Source: Candidatus Manganitrophus noduliformans (GTDB lineage Bacteria > Nitrospirota > Nitrospiria > SBBL01 > Manganitrophaceae). From it: a DNA stretch of 64,000 nt. Shown here in pieces: positions 39,955 to 48,381 of this stretch; the first letter of the stretch is position 1, and the number at the start of each line of letters is the position of its first letter. The notes beneath the pieces were generated by a model. That model made no database searches and had not been told where the DNA came from. It saw only the letters and a list, made by a program, of their open reading frames with translations. Location: assembly GCF_012184425.1 (NCBI RefSeq), contig NZ_VTOW01000005.1, forward strand, positions 267,921 through 331,920, given 5' to 3'. The position numbers were made by a program, and so were the translations under genes.

Positions 39955-40629
39955 ATGATGTATTTTAGAAATCGCCGGCATGCGGCGGCACTTCTCGCTG
40001 AAAAGTTAGCCCGATACAAAGGGCAACGTCCATTGGTGCTCGCCATCCCGCGCGGTGCGGTCCCGATGGCAAAGATCATTGCCGAGCAGCTTGAGGGGGA
40101 GATGGATGTGGTGCTGGTTCACAAACTGGGAATGCCGGGCAATCCGGAGTTGGCCATCGGGTCGGTTGATGAATCAGGTCACGTTTATCTTCTTGAATAC
40201 GCTCACACCATCGACTTTCCCGATCGCTATATTTCAGCCGAGCGAGAGCGCCAGGTAAAGACGCTGCGGGAGCGGCGCGCCCGCTACACCCCGGTCCACC
40301 CGCCGATCGATCCGGCCGGACGGATCGTGATTGTGGTGGACGACGGAATCGCGACGGGAGCGAGCATGATGGCGGCCCTTCTTTCAATCCGCACAAAGCG
40401 GCCGAAGAAGATCATCGTTGCCACGGCGGTGGCGCCGTATGACAGTCTCCAAAAGATTCAAGGGCTGACAGACGAGGTCGTCTGCCTGGACGTGCCCCGT
40501 AATTTTTATGCGGTGGGAGATTTCTTTCAGGAGTTTTCTCAGGTGACCGACGAGGAGGTGATCGACCTTCTCCGGCAAGGCCGATCCGAATCGGAGAAGA
40601 CAAAATCGATGAGCGAGGTGTCGCCATGA
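39955..40629 (+). CDS. Phosphoribosyltransferase-domain protein
   Basis: This 224-residue protein is a type I PRTase-like enzyme. Its N terminus is YFRNRRHAAALLAEKLARYKGQRPLVLAIPRGAVPMAKIIAEQL, and the PRPP loop is IVIVVDDGIATGASMMAALLS. Residues 75-120 hold the hood with GMPGNPELAIGSVDESGHVYL. This is the stand-alone PRTase family often found with stress genes; the natural base substrate is unknown. GGAAGAGGAGAACG precedes tandem ATGs. It overlaps the BCAM0308-like gene by 4 bases. Confidence 0.88.
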   Translation: MMYFRNRRHAAALLAEKLARYKGQRPLVLAIPRGAVPMAKIIAEQLEGEMDVVLVHKLGMPGNPELAIGSVDESGHVYLLEYAHTIDFPDRYISAERERQVKTLRERRARYTPVHPPIDPAGRIVIVVDDGIATGASMMAALLSIRTKRPKKIIVATAVAPYDSLQKIQGLTDEVVCLDVPRNFYAVGDFFQEFSQVTDEEVIDLLRQGRSESEKTKSMSEVSP

Positions 40630-41144
40630 CAACAAAAACAAGAGGGAGCGGAATTCGAAAACCGGGCGGAGAGCGGATTACCCACTGGCTGGGGCTGCAG
40701 AAAGAATATCTGCACGATACTTACAAGGCACGCGGCAAACCGGCGTCGCCGACCGTTTGCCCCGAGTGCGGGGCGATCTTCCGCAGGGGCCGCTGGAGCT
40801 GGGGGGTGCGACCCGCCGGTGCTAATGAAGAGAGCTGCCCCGCCTGCCATCGGATCCGGGATCGTTATCCCGCCGGGATCCTTCATCTGAGCGGGCCGTT
40901 TTTCAAGGCTCACAAGGAAGAAATATTAAACCTGGTCCGCCATAAGGAAGCCGAAGCGAAGCGGGAGCATCCTCTTTGCCGGATCATGACAGTGGCGGAA
41001 GATGAATTCGGCGTGATTGTCACGACGACCGACACCCATCTTCCCCGCCGGATCGGCGAGGCGCTCTGGCATGCCTATCATGGGGAGCTCGATCTCCATT
41101 ATGGGCAGGATCCGAGGTTGATCCGGATGAATTGGAAGGCTTAG
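40626..41144 (+). CDS. BCAM0308-like zinc-ribbon protein
   Basis: This 172-residue protein has two CxxC knuckles: CPECGAIFRRGRWSW at about residue 45-59 and CPACHRIRDRYPAGIL at about 75-90, an NMD3-like zinc ribbon. The later part has TDTHLPRRIGEALWHAYHGELDLHY. It matches the BCAM0308-type family named after a Burkholderia cenocepacia gene in the low-oxygen-activated locus. It is translationally coupled to the PRTase gene. The molecular role is unknown; a link to ribosomes or dormancy is suggested by the neighbours. Confidence 0.8.
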   Translation: MTTKTRGSGIRKPGGERITHWLGLQKEYLHDTYKARGKPASPTVCPECGAIFRRGRWSWGVRPAGANEESCPACHRIRDRYPAGILHLSGPFFKAHKEEILNLVRHKEAEAKREHPLCRIMTVAEDEFGVIVTTTDTHLPRRIGEALWHAYHGELDLHYGQDPRLIRMNWKA

Positions 41145-41163
41145 ACGATCGCGGTCCTATTCG

Positions 41164-42201
41164 TCAGCAGATCCGTGGGAGTTGATTGCCGGCCAACATG
41201 TCGACCCTTCGGTCGGTCCCGATCGTGCTTTTCATGACGACGGAGACGCCGCCGTCCTCGGTGACGCGGCCGATGAGGGAGGCGTGGATCCCTAAAGGAT
41301 CGGCGCGCAGAATCGATAAGGCGCGCTCGGCATCGCGCGGCGCGACAAAGGCGACAAACCTCCCCTCATTCGCGACGTAGAGCGGATCGAGGCCCAATAT
41401 TTCACACGCCCCCCGGACCGCTTCTTGGATCGGAATTCGATCCTCCTCGATTCGGATCGTCACCCCTGCCGCTTCCGCAATTTCGTTCAAGGCGCTCGCC
41501 AAGCCCCCGCGGGTGAGATCGCGCAGGCAGTGAAGCTCGATCCCCCGGGAGAGGAGCGCTTCAATCAAATCGGCCAGCGGGGCCGAGTCGCTCTCAATCG
41601 CCGTCTCGAACGCCAAGCCCTCTCGGGCCGCCATGATGGCGATGCCGTGCCGTCCGAGATCGCCGTTGACGAGGAGAAGATCTCCCGGCCGCACTTCTCC
41701 AGGCCCGATCTTTTGAGAATGCCGCTTGATCCCGATCCCGGCGGTGTTGATGAAGATCCCGTCCCCTTTTCCGCGATCGACGACTTTGGTGTCTCCGGTG
41801 ACGATCCGGACGCCCGATTGCTCGGCCGCCCGCTGTATCGAGACGACCACCCGCCAGAGTGTTTCCATCGGAAGCCCTTCTTCCAGAATAAACCCGACGC
41901 TGAGATAAAGCGGCTTCGCCCCGGCCATCGCCAGGTCGTTGACCGTTCCATGGACTGCGAGCGATCCGATATCTCCCCCCGGGAAGAAGAGGGGGTGAAC
42001 AACGTAAGAGTCGGTGGTAAAGGCGGTCTCGCCGTTTAAGGAGAGCAAGGCGGCATCATGAAGAAGAGAGGGGGAGGCCGGACCGAAGACCGGTAGGAAC
42101 ATCTTCTCGATCAGCTGCTTCATCAATCGCCCTCCCCCGCCGTGGGCGAGGAGGATCTGCGGGTACTCTTGGATCGGAATGGGGCAGAAGGGGGATTCCA
42201 T
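41164..42201 (-). CDS. hypE: Hydrogenase maturation protein HypE (carbamoyl dehydratase)
   Basis: This 345-residue protein makes the cyanide ligand of the [NiFe] centre. Its PurM-like core shows [16 protein letters not shown] at the start, the ATP-binding [35 protein letters not shown], and the C-terminal PRIC-stop, whose Cys receives the carbamoyl group from HypF. The ATG at 42201 lies in the 3' end of repeat R1 (AATGGAAAATGGCAA just upstream); the frame extends seven codons further through the repeat. It is separated from hypD by the four-helix gene and a 1.9-kb insert. Confidence 0.95.
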   Translation of the reverse strand: MESPFCPIPIQEYPQILLAHGGGGRLMKQLIEKMFLPVFGPASPSLLHDAALLSLNGETAFTTDSYVVHPLFFPGGDIGSLAVHGTVNDLAMAGAKPLYLSVGFILEEGLPMETLWRVVVSIQRAAEQSGVRIVTGDTKVVDRGKGDGIFINTAGIGIKRHSQKIGPGEVRPGDLLLVNGDLGRHGIAIMAAREGLAFETAIESDSAPLADLIEALLSRGIELHCLRDLTRGGLASALNEIAEAAGVTIRIEEDRIPIQEAVRGACEILGLDPLYVANEGRFVAFVAPRDAERALSILRADPLGIHASLIGRVTEDGGVSVVMKSTIGTDRRVDMLAGNQLPRIC

Positions 42202-42236
42202 TTGCCATTTTCCATTGATCATTTTTCATTTTCCAT
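42192..42236 (-). repeat. Heptad repeat R1 (half element) at the hypE start
   Basis: This 45-bp tract is made of CATTTnn heptamers on the + strand. It is identical base for base to R2 at 44112-44156, exactly 1,920 bp away. It holds only one arm of the hairpin seen in R3-R8 and includes the hypE start codon. Confidence 0.9.
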
Positions 42237-42407
42237 GAACTTACGGACAAGATCGGGGCGGGGCAATTTTATGCGGTCGGCTCCGGCGACGGGTCTGGGT
42301 TGGCATCGAGTTCGGCAACCCTCTTGGACAGCTTATCGATCAAAGATCGGCCCCCTGTCTGACCGGCTAACGATGAAGCTAACACACCGCGCAATTATTC
42401 TAGATTT

Positions 42408-43175
42408 TCAATCTGAAAAGTTAAGCTTTTTTTGCCAGTCTAAGAAAAATGGGATTTTAGTTTCCCAAATATTGCCTTGTGACTCAACCTCGATCGTTTG
42501 TAACTTCAATTTGTCTTTAACTTTTCCCAGAAATTCTTCCGATAAGGTGATCATACAGTCACCACTAAATGTTACAAACCATCCACTAACTTGAGTTAAA
42601 TCTTGAAAAACATCAAACATGGCGTCCTGAAGAGTTGTATCTTTACTTTTGACCTGATTTAGCATGAGATTCGAGATGACTTCTTCCGACATATAGTAAT
42701 TTGTATTTGCATTGCACTCACCAAGGAAAAACTGGAAATTTGTATCATTTGGAATTGCTTTCAATTGTTTATTTATTTCGTCAAAAGATGGATAGTGGAA
42801 AGAAAAATTATTACGAATTGATTTTATAAGATTCTTTTTGCCGAAGTACTTTTTCAGATTTCTCAAAGCTTGTTGCCCATCGTTTGTAAGTTTTGACTCA
42901 TATTGCTTAGATAATTTAGATTTAAAAAAGTTCATTTCTAGAAGGACCCAACTCTCGTATAACTTTCCAATAATAATCCTGGCTATTATTGATGCTTGCA
43001 TTGAGTATGCTTTTCTTACAACTTCGGTCTCTGATCTATTTTCAGAAAGGATCATCAATTTTGTAAGAACACTTATTTCATTTGCGAGATGGCCCAAGAG
43101 TATGAAGAAAACTCTCTCTTTTTCAGGAAATAGACTAAGGTGATCTTTGGTCAGATAAAGTTTTTGAATAATCAT
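42408..43175 (-). CDS. Hypothetical protein, AT-rich
   Basis: This 255-residue protein of unknown family is rich in Lys, Asn, Phe and Ile. It has helical segments (LSLFPEKERVFFILLGHLANEISVL, ASIIARIIIGKLYESWVLLEMNFF, YESKLTNDGQQALRNLKKYFG) and no signal peptide or membrane helix. Base composition is much more AT-rich than that of any neighbour, which strongly suggests foreign origin. The overall helical layout resembles orphan proteins found in variable gene cassettes. It interrupts the hydrogenase operon on the same strand. Confidence 0.7.
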   Translation of the reverse strand: MIIQKLYLTKDHLSLFPEKERVFFILLGHLANEISVLTKLMILSENRSETEVVRKAYSMQASIIARIIIGKLYESWVLLEMNFFKSKLSKQYESKLTNDGQQALRNLKKYFGKKNLIKSIRNNFSFHYPSFDEINKQLKAIPNDTNFQFFLGECNANTNYYMSEEVISNLMLNQVKSKDTTLQDAMFDVFQDLTQVSGWFVTFSGDCMITLSEEFLGKVKDKLKLQTIEVESQGNIWETKIPFFLDWQKKLNFSD

Positions 43176-43221
43176 TTAGTCTCGTAGTAATAATCAGTCG
43201 GGGCCAGGTCTACAGAGGCCG

Positions 43222-43303
43222 AAAAGGGGACAGGCTAGTTTTCTCTCAGTCATTCTTAAGATTCACTGCCAGTGATTTCAGAAAAATCAGCCTGTCCCCT
43301 TTT
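43222..43303. repeat. 15-bp inverted repeat pair (REP-like)
   Basis: AAAAGGGGACAGGCT (43222-43236) and its exact complement AGCCTGTCCCCTTTT (43289-43303) lie 52 bases apart, between two hypothetical genes. GGGGACAGGC repeats of this form commonly accompany REP-type (RAYT) transposases in other genomes; no such gene is seen here. Confidence 0.7.
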
Positions 43304-43310
43304 CTCTTTT

Positions 43311-43838
43311 CTAGCCGTGCGTAGCTTTGTCAGCTTCATCTTGGTGTTGGGCGTCGTTCTGCGGCTCGCATCGCACACCCGCGAGCTCATATCGAGTCCA
43401 CGGTTTTTCCGCGTTCCCCTCCTTCGGAAGAAGCCGGTGCTCCGCCTCGGTAACCACTACCCCAATGTTCAGTTCCTGCAAGCGGCCTTGAACGACTTCC
43501 ACTGAAGGATTACTGAGCGCGAACAACGCAGCGATCTGCGATGCCCGTGGGTACAGGTGCTCGTGGCGTAGCGCCTCCCCCTCATATTTAAGCTTGCTGG
43601 TTACGATGCGACCGTGTTTCTTCTTGCTTGCGAGGGCGCCCACGCTCCAGTAGCGGCACCCCTGGTACTTACCGGACGCCTCCGAATACTTCCACAACAA
43701 GAGAGAGCACAGTTCACGGAAGTGGCGATCCATCGTGGGCGTCAGCGCATCCGCCGCTTCTCGCCGCTTTCGTTCCTGTAGGAGCACTACCAGGAGATCG
43801 GCTGCTGACGAGCGTTCCTGGTCAGGTATCCGATGCAT
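43311..43838 (-). CDS. Hypothetical protein in the insert
   Basis: This 175-residue charged, soluble protein has SSAADLLVVLLQERKRREAADALTPTMDRHFRELCSLLLWKYSEASGKYQGCRYWSVGALASKKKHGR, a stretch that looks like a real folded domain. The Asp/Gln/His-rich C terminus appears disordered. I recognise no family. Its start has no clear ribosome site. Composition is nearer the genome average than that of the AT-rich neighbour, so the insert may be composite. Confidence 0.5.
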   Translation of the reverse strand: MHRIPDQERSSAADLLVVLLQERKRREAADALTPTMDRHFRELCSLLLWKYSEASGKYQGCRYWSVGALASKKKHGRIVTSKLKYEGEALRHEHLYPRASQIAALFALSNPSVEVVQGRLQELNIGVVVTEAEHRLLPKEGNAEKPWTRYELAGVRCEPQNDAQHQDEADKATHG

Positions 43839-43936
43839 CGTTCACCGAGGCTCTTTCCTACGCATGCCCAACCAATGATTAGACAGTTAGGGAACGGTAG
43901 CAAAAAGTTTTTGCCGCGTCAATATCCCGGAAGGAA

Positions 43937-44149
43937 TTATTGACATATCTCTTCAATATCATCATTATGCTTTGCAACCGACCAATACGCGATTTTGGAT
44001 ATTCCATCTAGGCAGATATCGATGCTTCCTATCCCTGACGATATTTTGAAATATGAAACCGTTCTTAAAAACGGGCGATTCCCGTTTCTCGCTAGGCCGA
44101 TTGCCAACTGAGGGATTCCATTTGCCATTTTCCATTGATCATTTTTCAT
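43937..44149 (-). CDS. Small hypothetical frame starting in repeat R2
   Basis: This 70-codon frame begins with repeat-derived codons ([14 protein letters not shown]) and continues LRTVSYFKISSGIGSIDICLDGISKIAYWSV, ending IEEICQ. The later part has a plausible protein-like pattern and is AT-rich. It could be a short gene using the repeat as start, as hypE and the protease gene do, or a truncated remnant. No family was recognised. Confidence 0.3.
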   Translation of the reverse strand: MKNDQWKMANGIPQLAIGLARNGNRPFLRTVSYFKISSGIGSIDICLDGISKIAYWSVAKHNDDIEEICQ

Positions 44150-44156
44150 TTTCCAT
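44112..44156 (-). repeat. Heptad repeat R2 (half element) after the four-helix gene
   Basis: This tract is identical to R1 over 45 bp. It lies immediately past the stop of the four-helix-bundle gene and marks the other end of the inserted segment. Confidence 0.9.
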
Positions 44157-44158
44157 TT

Positions 44159-44566
44159 TTAGCGAACCGTTGGTTTATCGATTTTGGGTCTACCAGAGCG
44201 GATTGTTTTTATTGAGGCGGTGATGATTCGACACAATTCGTTATTCTCATTCATCAATTCGAGAACATTTTCAGAAGAAATGAGATTACTTTTATCGATC
44301 ATTCGAAGCCAGATTGAGGTTTCATTCAACTCTTTTAAAACAATACTTAACTTGTGGATGAAATCTGACCGGCTTTCAGCTCCTCTGGCTTCGCCATAGT
44401 TCGGGGCAGGAGAAGTTCCGGATCGTAGGATCTGTCCGGCAATATGTTTGCCGGACGGTGTATTCGGTAGTTTGTTAGAAAGCCGTATGATACTGACCGC
44501 AAACTCAATCAACCTTTCCTCAAGCCCATCGGCCCTTTCCTGAGTTTGCTCTGGTTGATTTGCCAT
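44159..44566 (-). CDS. Four-helix-bundle protein (23S rRNA-intervening-sequence/Avd-like)
   Basis: This 135-residue protein has the S23/IVP pattern: LIEFAVSIIRLSNKLPNTPSGKHIAGQILRSGTSPAPNYGEARGAESRSDFIHKLSIVLKELNETSIWLRMI. That is, four amphipathic helices with the conserved R-S-G/S...N-Y-EA...F-x-x-K-L-x-x-A/V-x-K-E region. The ATG at 44566 is supplied by repeat R3 (AATGGAAAATGGCAA upstream). Members occur in rRNA intervening sequences and near diversity-generating elements; the free-standing ones have no known function. It sits inside the hydrogenase operon between hypD and hypE, an unusual place. Confidence 0.85.
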   Translation of the reverse strand: MANQPEQTQERADGLEERLIEFAVSIIRLSNKLPNTPSGKHIAGQILRSGTSPAPNYGEARGAESRSDFIHKLSIVLKELNETSIWLRMIDKSNLISSENVLELMNENNELCRIITASIKTIRSGRPKIDKPTVR

Positions 44567-44640
44567 TTGCCATTTTCCATTTGTTATTTTCCATTTTTCA
44601 AATGGCAGATGATAAATGGCAAATGAAAAATGGAAAATTT
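44557..44640 (-). repeat. Heptad hairpin R3 between hypD and the four-helix gene
   Basis: Left arm of CATTTnn heptamers, right arm of nnAAATG heptamers, together an 84-bp imperfect hairpin. It begins a few bases after the hypD stop and ends in the start codon of the next gene. Confidence 0.9.
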
Positions 44641-44643
44641 CTT

Positions 44644-45726
44644 TTATGATCGGTATCGATAATACGCCGCGCACGCTCCTTCGGACGAAACCATTGTCGC
44701 GCCGAGCGGGTGCTCCGGGGTGCAACGGAGACCGAAGGCGGGGCACTCATTCGGCTTCTTCAGTCCTTGGAGAATCAAACCGCTGAGGCATTCCGAGGAT
44801 GTTTCGGCGGCGCTTTCCTTCAGCCCGAATCTCCGCACGGCGTCGAAGGCTTCATACCGTCCGCTCAATCCGAGCCCGCTCTGCGGGATCTCGCCGACCC
44901 CGCGCCATCGGCGGGGAACGATCTGGAAGACCTCCCGGATTAACTGTTGCGCCGGCTGGTTTCCCTCGCGCAGGACGGAGCGGGTGTATTGGTTCTCGAC
45001 CTCACAGCGTCCTTCCTCCAGCTGTTTGATGCAGAGGTAAATTCCTTGCAGAATGTCGATCGGCTCGAATCCGGTGACCACGATCGGAACCCGGTAGCGC
45101 GCAGCGATCGGCTCATATTCGGCATATCCCATCACCGTGCAGACATGCCCCGCGGCGAGAAAACCTTGGACGAGACGGTCCGGGGAGGAGAGGATCGCCT
45201 CCATCGCCGGCGGAACCAGGACGTGGGAGACGAGCATGGAGAAATTTTTAATCCCTTGTCGATCGGCTTGATAAACCGCCATCGCCGTGGCGGGGGCGGT
45301 CGTTTCGAATCCAACGGCAAAGAAGACGACCTCCCGTGCCGGGTTCGCCCTCGCGATCTCAACGGCATCGAGCGGGGAGTAGACGATCCGGATCTCTCCG
45401 CCGCGCGCCTTCGCCGCGAGCAGATCTCCCGACGTCCCGGGAACCCGGAGCATGTCGCCGAAAGAGCAGAGGATCACATCGGACCGGGAGGTCAGCGCGA
45501 TGGCCAGGTCGATCAATTCGACCGGGGTCACACAGACGGGGCACCCCGGCCCGTGCAAAAGGGTGATCTCTTTCGGCAGCAGCGCATCGATCCCGAACTT
45601 CACGATGGCATGCGTCTGGCCGCCGCAAATCTCCATGACGGTCCAGGGCCGCGTCACGATCCGGGCGATGGCGTCCGCATATTTGCTGGCCGTTTCGGCT
45701 TCGCGGTACTCGTCAATGAAACGCAT
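44644..45726 (-). CDS. hypD: Hydrogenase maturation protein HypD
   Basis: This 360-residue protein is the [4Fe-4S] scaffold on which, with HypC, Fe(CN)2CO is assembled. The motifs [35 protein letters not shown] (about residues 34-69), [11 protein letters not shown] and the C-terminal Cys cluster ([28 protein letters not shown]) are all present. The ATG has its own ribosome site, CCGGAG, just after hairpin R4. The full family length is preserved. Confidence 0.96.
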   Translation of the reverse strand: MRFIDEYREAETASKYADAIARIVTRPWTVMEICGGQTHAIVKFGIDALLPKEITLLHGPGCPVCVTPVELIDLAIALTSRSDVILCSFGDMLRVPGTSGDLLAAKARGGEIRIVYSPLDAVEIARANPAREVVFFAVGFETTAPATAMAVYQADRQGIKNFSMLVSHVLVPPAMEAILSSPDRLVQGFLAAGHVCTVMGYAEYEPIAARYRVPIVVTGFEPIDILQGIYLCIKQLEEGRCEVENQYTRSVLREGNQPAQQLIREVFQIVPRRWRGVGEIPQSGLGLSGRYEAFDAVRRFGLKESAAETSSECLSGLILQGLKKPNECPAFGLRCTPEHPLGATMVSSEGACAAYYRYRS

Positions 45727-45743
45727 CTAATTTCTCCGGATGA

Positions 45744-45828
45744 TTATTTTCCATTTGTCATTTACCATTTTTCATTTTCCATTTTTTAAATGATCAATGA
45801 CAAATGGTAAATGGAAAATGGCAAATCA
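45744..45828 (-). repeat. Heptad hairpin R4 between hypC and hypD
   Basis: An 85-bp heptad hairpin as at R3. The hypC stop TGA is the first base triplet of the hairpin on the transcript side. The next gene has a normal ribosome site after it. Confidence 0.9.
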
Positions 45829-46068
45829 TCCCCCCTTCTCCATTTCGTCCATCTCTTTAAGATACTCGAAGACACGCGTCGCCTCTTTCTCATCGACGAT
45901 GCTGATGGCGAACCCGACGTGGACGATCACGTAATCACCGACCTTCGCCTCGGGGAGATAGGCGAGATGGACCTCCTTCACGATTCCGCCGAATTGAACT
46001 TTGCCGGTCCGGAGGATCGGCTCCGCGTCCTCAATCGTCAAAATTTTTCCGGGGACGGCGAGGCACAT
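45826..46068 (-). CDS. hypC: Hydrogenase maturation chaperone HypC
   Basis: This 80-residue chaperone begins MCLAVPGKI, where Cys2 (after Met removal the N-terminal Cys) binds the iron intermediate. GDYVIVHVGFAISIVDEKEA follows, as in all HypC/HybG proteins. It lies 3 bases after hypF, and its stop coincides with the foot of R4. It works with HypD and escorts the large subunit. Confidence 0.96.
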   Translation of the reverse strand: MCLAVPGKILTIEDAEPILRTGKVQFGGIVKEVHLAYLPEAKVGDYVIVHVGFAISIVDEKEATRVFEYLKEMDEMEKGG

Positions 46069-46071
46069 CCT

Positions 46072-48381
46072 TCATCTCTCCTTCTGCGAGCGAAGGGCGG
46101 CGAGGATCTGCCCCACCGCCAAGCCGCCGTCGTTCGGCGGAATCTGCTGATGCCGGTAAGGCTGGAAGCCTTCGGCGTAGAGCCGTGCAACCGCTCTCTC
46201 GGTGAGAACCTTGTTTTGAAAACAGCCCCCGGTCAGGACCACCTTCTCTTCGCCGATCCGTCGGGCGACCGACACCATGATTTCGGAGAGGGTGTTGTGG
46301 AAGAGGGCGGCGATCTCTCCGATGGGACGGGATTGTTCGAGCTCTCCGAGAATCGCCTCGATGAGCGGCGCCCAGTCGATGATGAGTGGGGACTTCGGCG
46401 TCCCGCGCTCCAGAATCCGAAATGGATAAGCCTCTTCCGTCTCGATTCCTTCGCAGGAAAACTCCAGCGCCATCGCCGCCTCTCCTTCGAACCGGCTCGT
46501 CTGTTTCAGGCCGAGGAGGGAGGCGACTGCATCGAAGAGGCGTCCGGCGCTGGAGGTCAATGGCGCATTGAATCCGGCTTCCAGCATCTTTTTCAGAATA
46601 CGGCGCTCTTCCGCGTTGAATGCGGAAAGAGCGGCCCGTCCCTCAAAGGCGCGCTCCCCGAACGTTTCATAGAGAAGACCGAGCGCGGATCGTCGCGGCT
46701 CCCGCATCGCCCGCTCGCCCCCCGGAAGGCGGAAGGTTCGGAAGTGGGCGGCCCGTTGAAACGAGCGCTCGTCGATTTTCAAAAATTCCCCGCCCCAGAG
46801 GGTCCCGTCGGGACCGAGGCCGCTTCCATCCCAAGCGATCCCTAAAAGAGGTCCTTCCAATCGATGCTCCGCCATGCAGGAGAGGAGATGGGCATAGTGG
46901 TGCTGAACGGGCCAGAGCGGCAATCCGGTTTCTCGGGTGAATTGGGTCGAACGATAATCGGGGTGGAGATCGCAGACGACGGCGTCGGGGGAATGATGAT
47001 ACAGTTTTTTCAGGTCGGCGATCGCCTGCCGGAAGGTTCGGTCGGTTTCGGCATTCGCAAGATCGCCAAGATGTTGGCTGAGCGTGATCTTCCCTCCGGC
47101 GGAAATCGCGACGGTATTCTTCAGATGTCCTCCGACGGCAAGAAGGGATCGGTTCGACTCGATCTGAAACGAGAGAGGGGCATACCCGCGTGCCCGTCGC
47201 AAGATGAGCGGACGTACTGCAATCACCCGGACAACCGAGTCGTCGAGAGGCCGGACGATCGGCCGGTTATGGACCAAGAAGAGATCGGCGATTCCGGCGA
47301 GCCGCCGAAGGGCGTCGTTTTCATCGGTGCAGATCGGTTCCTCGGACCGATTGCCGCTGGTGGCGACGACCGGAAAGCCGAGCTCCGACATCAGGAGATG
47401 ATGAAGCGGGGTGTAGGGGAGGAGGACGCCGAGGTAAGGATTATCGGGAGCCACGGAAAGGGCGATTTCGGATTGCGGATTGCGGATTGCGGAGTGGGAC
47501 GCCGACAACTTTTTCAGAAGGACGATCGGCGCTTCCGAGGAATGGAGGAGGGCGGCTTCCAGCTCGGAGACGTGACACGCACGCTGAATCGATTCCAATG
47601 TCGGGAACATTAGTGCGAGCGGCTTCGCCTCGCGTTCTTTGCGCGCACGCAGGCGGCGAACAGCGTCTTCAATTGCGGCATCGACCATCAGGTGAAATCC
47701 GCCGAGCCCTTTGACCGCAATGATTTTCCCCTGACGCAGCGCGTCGGCGGCCGCGCCGAGCGCCGGACCATGCGACGCGATGACCCTGCCATCCGGCTCC
47801 CATAATTCAAGATGCGGTCCGCAGGCGGGGCAGGCGTTCGGCTCGGCGTGGAATCGCCGGTCGGATGGATTTTCGTATTCCATGCGACAAGCGTCGCACA
47901 TCGGGAAGTGCCGCATGGTCGTATTGGACCGATCATATGGAAGCGACTCGATCATGCTGAAGCGGGGGCCGCAATCGGTGCAGTTCGTGAAGGGATAGCG
48001 GTAGCGGCGGTTCGCAGGATCGAGGGTCTCTCGGAGGCAGTCGGCGCAGGTCGCAAGATCGGGAGGAACCGAAGTCTCCCTCGCGCCGGCGCAGTCGCTC
48101 TCGCGGATTTCGAAGCGCGCTTCCCCGATCGGGTCGAGGGGGGTGCTGTCGATTCGGTCGATCACCGCATGGATCGGCCGCTCCTGTTCGATTCGAAGGA
48201 GAAAGGTTTCCAGGTTCGGTCGAGCCCCTTCGATTTCGATCGTCACCCCTTCCGGTCCATTCCAGACCGCGCCGGAAAGCCCCAGATCGGTCGCCAGCCG
48301 AAAGACAAACGGACGGAATCCGACCCCCTGGAGAAGTCCCTTCAGTTGAATCCGCCGTCGTTCGATCGGTTCGACCCTCAC
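46072..48381 (-). CDS. hypF: Carbamoyltransferase HypF
   Basis: This 769-residue protein makes thiocarbamate on HypE from carbamoyl phosphate. The N-terminal acylphosphatase domain has LQGVGFRPFVFRLATDLGL. The double zinc finger is CADCLRE...CTDCGPRF...CDACRMEY...CPACGP (about residues 110-190). The YrdC-like domain has KGLGGFHLMVDA. The Kae1-like domain has VQHHYAHLLSCMAEH and GCFQNKVL. A short in-frame stretch (SAIRNPQSEI) comes from tandem GATTGCG heptamers inside the gene and is absent from typical HypF. It overlaps hypA by 4 bases. Confidence 0.95.
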   Translation of the reverse strand: MRVEPIERRRIQLKGLLQGVGFRPFVFRLATDLGLSGAVWNGPEGVTIEIEGARPNLETFLLRIEQERPIHAVIDRIDSTPLDPIGEARFEIRESDCAGARETSVPPDLATCADCLRETLDPANRRYRYPFTNCTDCGPRFSMIESLPYDRSNTTMRHFPMCDACRMEYENPSDRRFHAEPNACPACGPHLELWEPDGRVIASHGPALGAAADALRQGKIIAVKGLGGFHLMVDAAIEDAVRRLRARKEREAKPLALMFPTLESIQRACHVSELEAALLHSSEAPIVLLKKLSASHSAIRNPQSEIALSVAPDNPYLGVLLPYTPLHHLLMSELGFPVVATSGNRSEEPICTDENDALRRLAGIADLFLVHNRPIVRPLDDSVVRVIAVRPLILRRARGYAPLSFQIESNRSLLAVGGHLKNTVAISAGGKITLSQHLGDLANAETDRTFRQAIADLKKLYHHSPDAVVCDLHPDYRSTQFTRETGLPLWPVQHHYAHLLSCMAEHRLEGPLLGIAWDGSGLGPDGTLWGGEFLKIDERSFQRAAHFRTFRLPGGERAMREPRRSALGLLYETFGERAFEGRAALSAFNAEERRILKKMLEAGFNAPLTSSAGRLFDAVASLLGLKQTSRFEGEAAMALEFSCEGIETEEAYPFRILERGTPKSPLIIDWAPLIEAILGELEQSRPIGEIAALFHNTLSEIMVSVARRIGEEKVVLTGGCFQNKVLTERAVARLYAEGFQPYRHQQIPPNDGGLAVGQILAALRSQKER
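47464..47498 (-). repeat. Tandem heptamer (GATTGCG)3 inside hypF
   Basis: GATTTCG, three perfect GATTGCG units (47471-47491) and GAGTGGG follow one another. The insertion keeps the reading frame and adds about 10 residues (AIRNPQSEI) in a loop of the YrdC-like domain. The same peptide occurs in unrelated proteins of other bacteria carrying this heptamer. Confidence 0.8.

Larger units (their letters stand above)
42237..44111. other. Inserted segment between two copies of a 45-bp repeat
   Basis: This 1.9-kb stretch splits hypE from the rest of the hydrogenase operon and is flanked by identical 45-bp repeats. It contains an AT-rich hypothetical gene (42408-43175), a 15-bp inverted repeat pair, a second hypothetical (43311-43838) and a small frame (43937-44149). 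A 3' coding fragment lies at about 42269-42385 on the minus strand, ending SLIDKLSKRVAELDANPDPS and a stop shortly after. No transposase or integrase is recognisable. Confidence 0.6.

Noticed and set aside
42237..44111. The insert as an insertion sequence or transposon
   Set aside because: No transposase, resolvase or integrase motif is found. The bounding repeats are direct, 45 bp and part of the local heptad family, not terminal inverted repeats.
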